Source: Sepioteuthis lessoniana
Lineage: Eukaryota; Mollusca; Cephalopoda; Myopsida; Loliginidae
Reading direction: 5' to 3'
DNA length: 64,000 nucleotides
Assembly: GCA_963585895.1 (NCBI GenBank)
Contig: OY757904.1
Span: 65,842,170-65,906,169 of the forward strand
Shown one piece after another: positions 62,571 through 64,000 of the stretch. The translations under genes were made by a program, and so were the position numbers. The stretch's first letter is position 1. Each line of letters begins with the position of its first letter. A model generated the notes under the pieces. The model did not search any database. It was given only the letters and a program-made list of their open reading frames with translations, and was not told the origin of the DNA.

Positions 62571-62891
62571 AAGGTGATATGGATTTTTTATGAATATCCT
62601 TATGAATAAATTTTGAACGCTAATTACATCATACAAACATAAAACAGAACGTCGCCAACTAAAATAGAATATATTAAAAATAAAACATCTTTATCTTTTT
62701 ATTTGCTGACTTACTCACCCTGATGAAGGTCTATGTTTTTTTAACATTTATCTACATTATGGTCTTAATTTTTCTTTTATTTTTCTTAATTAACATTAGT
62801 TCTGGTCTTATAGCCAGCATAAGTTGTTTTTTGTGTCGCTAAATCTTTGAGAATTACTTACGGCTCATTTTCTCGGTCTGATTCTATTTTG
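62571..62891. other. Unassigned AT-rich DNA
   Basis: Nothing recognised. Confidence 0.4.
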
Positions 62892-62893
62892 TG

Positions 62894-62942
<49 letters not shown>

Positions 62943-63310
62943 TCTTGCAGGTTTCCCACATAACGTCAGCTGACGGCTTTCGCAAGATTCTAAGTGACTG
63001 TAAGTCTCCTCGGGTCTCCAGGACTCTTTTCAGCATTCCGGCTGATCTTATCAATGTTGTAGTTCGGAAGATCATCATTTGTTCTCCAGATTTCAACTAA
63101 TCCAGGCACTCACGATGTCGTTGGGAACTGCTCCTGGCTAGCCAGTTACAATTTGTATCACTATTACTTTCATGCTTTTTAGTTCTCAGGAAAAGTCTAA
63201 CTACCTGTCTCTCTTTTAGTTTTCTTTGATTTTTCATTCTGTTTTCCTGTTATTATTATTATTATTTATAGTAGTATTAGTAGTAGTAGTTGTAGTAGTA
63301 GTAGTATTTG
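62892..63310 (-). pseudogene. Dong/R4-like LINE 3' fragment between (TTA)n tracts
   Basis: The minus strand contains the 3' UTR and last codons of the family: CTTCGCAAGATTC...CTCCTCGGGTCTCCAGGAC is the reverse of the RILRR-VLE region near 63000-63030. KVIVIQIVTG is a decayed form of the TVIPIVIG block near 63150. It lies between (TTA)n at 62896-62942 (LINE tail side) and (TTA)n plus (TAG)n at 63252-63308. Very short and 5'-truncated. Confidence 0.75.
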
Positions 63311-64000
63311 ATGACTGGATTTGAAAAATAGTCGGACGTTAAAATTGTGATAGATTTTCCGAGTTTGAACTAGAAAAACAATCTCAGTTCCTGCAAGCAA
63401 AAAGGCAGAAAAAATGTTCATAATAATTCCAACAGAAAATATGGAAAAACAGAATAAAGGTTTTAAAAAAAAGATGCTGATATAATAGGGTCTTCTCAGA
63501 AAATAGGGAAGATGTAAGGATATGAATAGGTAATCATATCCATAAATCCTGAAGCACCAGAATCGGATGCAAAGGTGTCTGAAACGAAAATGTAAATACC
63601 GGAAATTAAAGGAAAAATCGACCCGAATCGAATAAGGTCAGTCTTTTCGGTAACAATGTGGCTGGACATATGAGCATTGTTTCTCTCAGTTTATCTTTTC
63701 GGATTACACGAACACTTCTCTAATGTAACAATACTAACATAAGAAATAGTCATATGAAAAAAAAATCTATTATGTGTATACGAAGACTAAATAAAAAAGA
63801 AAGCAAAAAAAAGACAATTCAAATGTATCAAAACGGATTTAAGGCCAAGATACGCTGAAAGCAGTTGTTCCACTGGCAAAGGTGAATGTATGCTTATTTT
63901 TTTTTTGTGCCTGGTTAATTATTTCATAGGTCTGTGCTTCTGGCTAGAATTGAATGATCCGTTTTTAACTCAGAATCCAAAACAATATTTTATGTCTCAT
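63311..64000. other. Unassigned AT-rich DNA
   Basis: A/G-rich stretches near 63400-63610. No gene or recognised repeat. Confidence 0.4.

Overview
The window looks like non-coding, repeat-dominated DNA from an animal nuclear genome, most likely a cephalopod mollusc (octopus-like). This is inferred from three things: AT-rich sequence with many long (TA)n, (TG)n and (TC)n(TA)n arrays; transposon families I recognise as typical of octopus assemblies (an RTE-like LINE with a C-terminal LDGNYTRMLRAILNKSW signature, a LINE with a C-terminal zinc motif and a restriction-like endonuclease, Tc1/mariner elements, tRNA-headed SINEs); and the absence of any long host open reading frame. I saw no rRNA, functional tRNA, CRISPR array, operon or other prokaryotic feature. 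Species identity was not tested by any search.

Layout. 0.4-10 kb: SINE-rich, with several copies of a SINE whose body is built of ~55-nt modules (2.5, 3.5, 4.4, 4.9 kb, and decayed ones at 7.9 and 8.6 kb) plus tRNA-headed SINEs. 10.8-11.5 kb: a (CAA)n(TAA)n array and a ~430-bp-period direct repeat. 11.6-16.7 kb: four fragments of a Dong/R4-like LINE in a head-to-tail row, each joined to the next at a (TAA)n tract; the third is interrupted by a solo LTR (14445-14955, TSD GTAT). 17.7-18.7 kb: one possible host exon (signal-peptide-like, followed by a splice-donor-like site) and a second solo LTR (18138-18686, TSD CTAC). 19.4-22.3 kb: a third SINE type, a 50-bp tandem duplication and a decayed mariner.

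23.65-29.3 kb: two long LINE pseudogenes on the minus strand back to back, an RTE-like element covering endonuclease and reverse transcriptase, then a Dong-like element with reverse transcriptase. 29.35-31 kb: a possible LTR and a short RTE-like 3' end. 32-36 kb: SINEs and another RTE-like fragment. 36.24-37.93 kb: a Tc1-like transposon with long terminal inverted repeats, one invaded by a (TA)n array. 38.16-38.7 kb: the 5' end of a mariner. 40-42 kb: a modular SINE and the best-preserved RTE-like fragment (YADD motif intact). 42-50 kb: mostly unassigned AT-rich DNA and microsatellites. 50.3-51.6 kb: an RTE-like 3' end split by a solo LTR with TSD CCAG. 51.85-52.35 kb: a ~135-bp minisatellite. 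53.66-53.82 kb: a near-perfect 78-bp-arm hairpin between two (TA)n arrays. 56.4-57.5 kb: a well-preserved SINE with a 14-bp TSD and a modular SINE. 61.41-62.41 kb: a non-autonomous hAT-like element inserted in a (TA)n array. 62.9-63.3 kb: a further Dong-like LINE 3' end lying between (TTA)n tracts.

Nothing here forms a working host pathway. The interest lies in how mobile elements and microsatellites use each other: Dong-like LINEs targeting TAA repeats, a hAT element and the foldback lying in or beside TA arrays, arrays growing inside a TIR and a SINE, and solo LTRs marking old retrotransposon insertions. All coding remnants carry stops or frameshifts; none looks able to move by itself.
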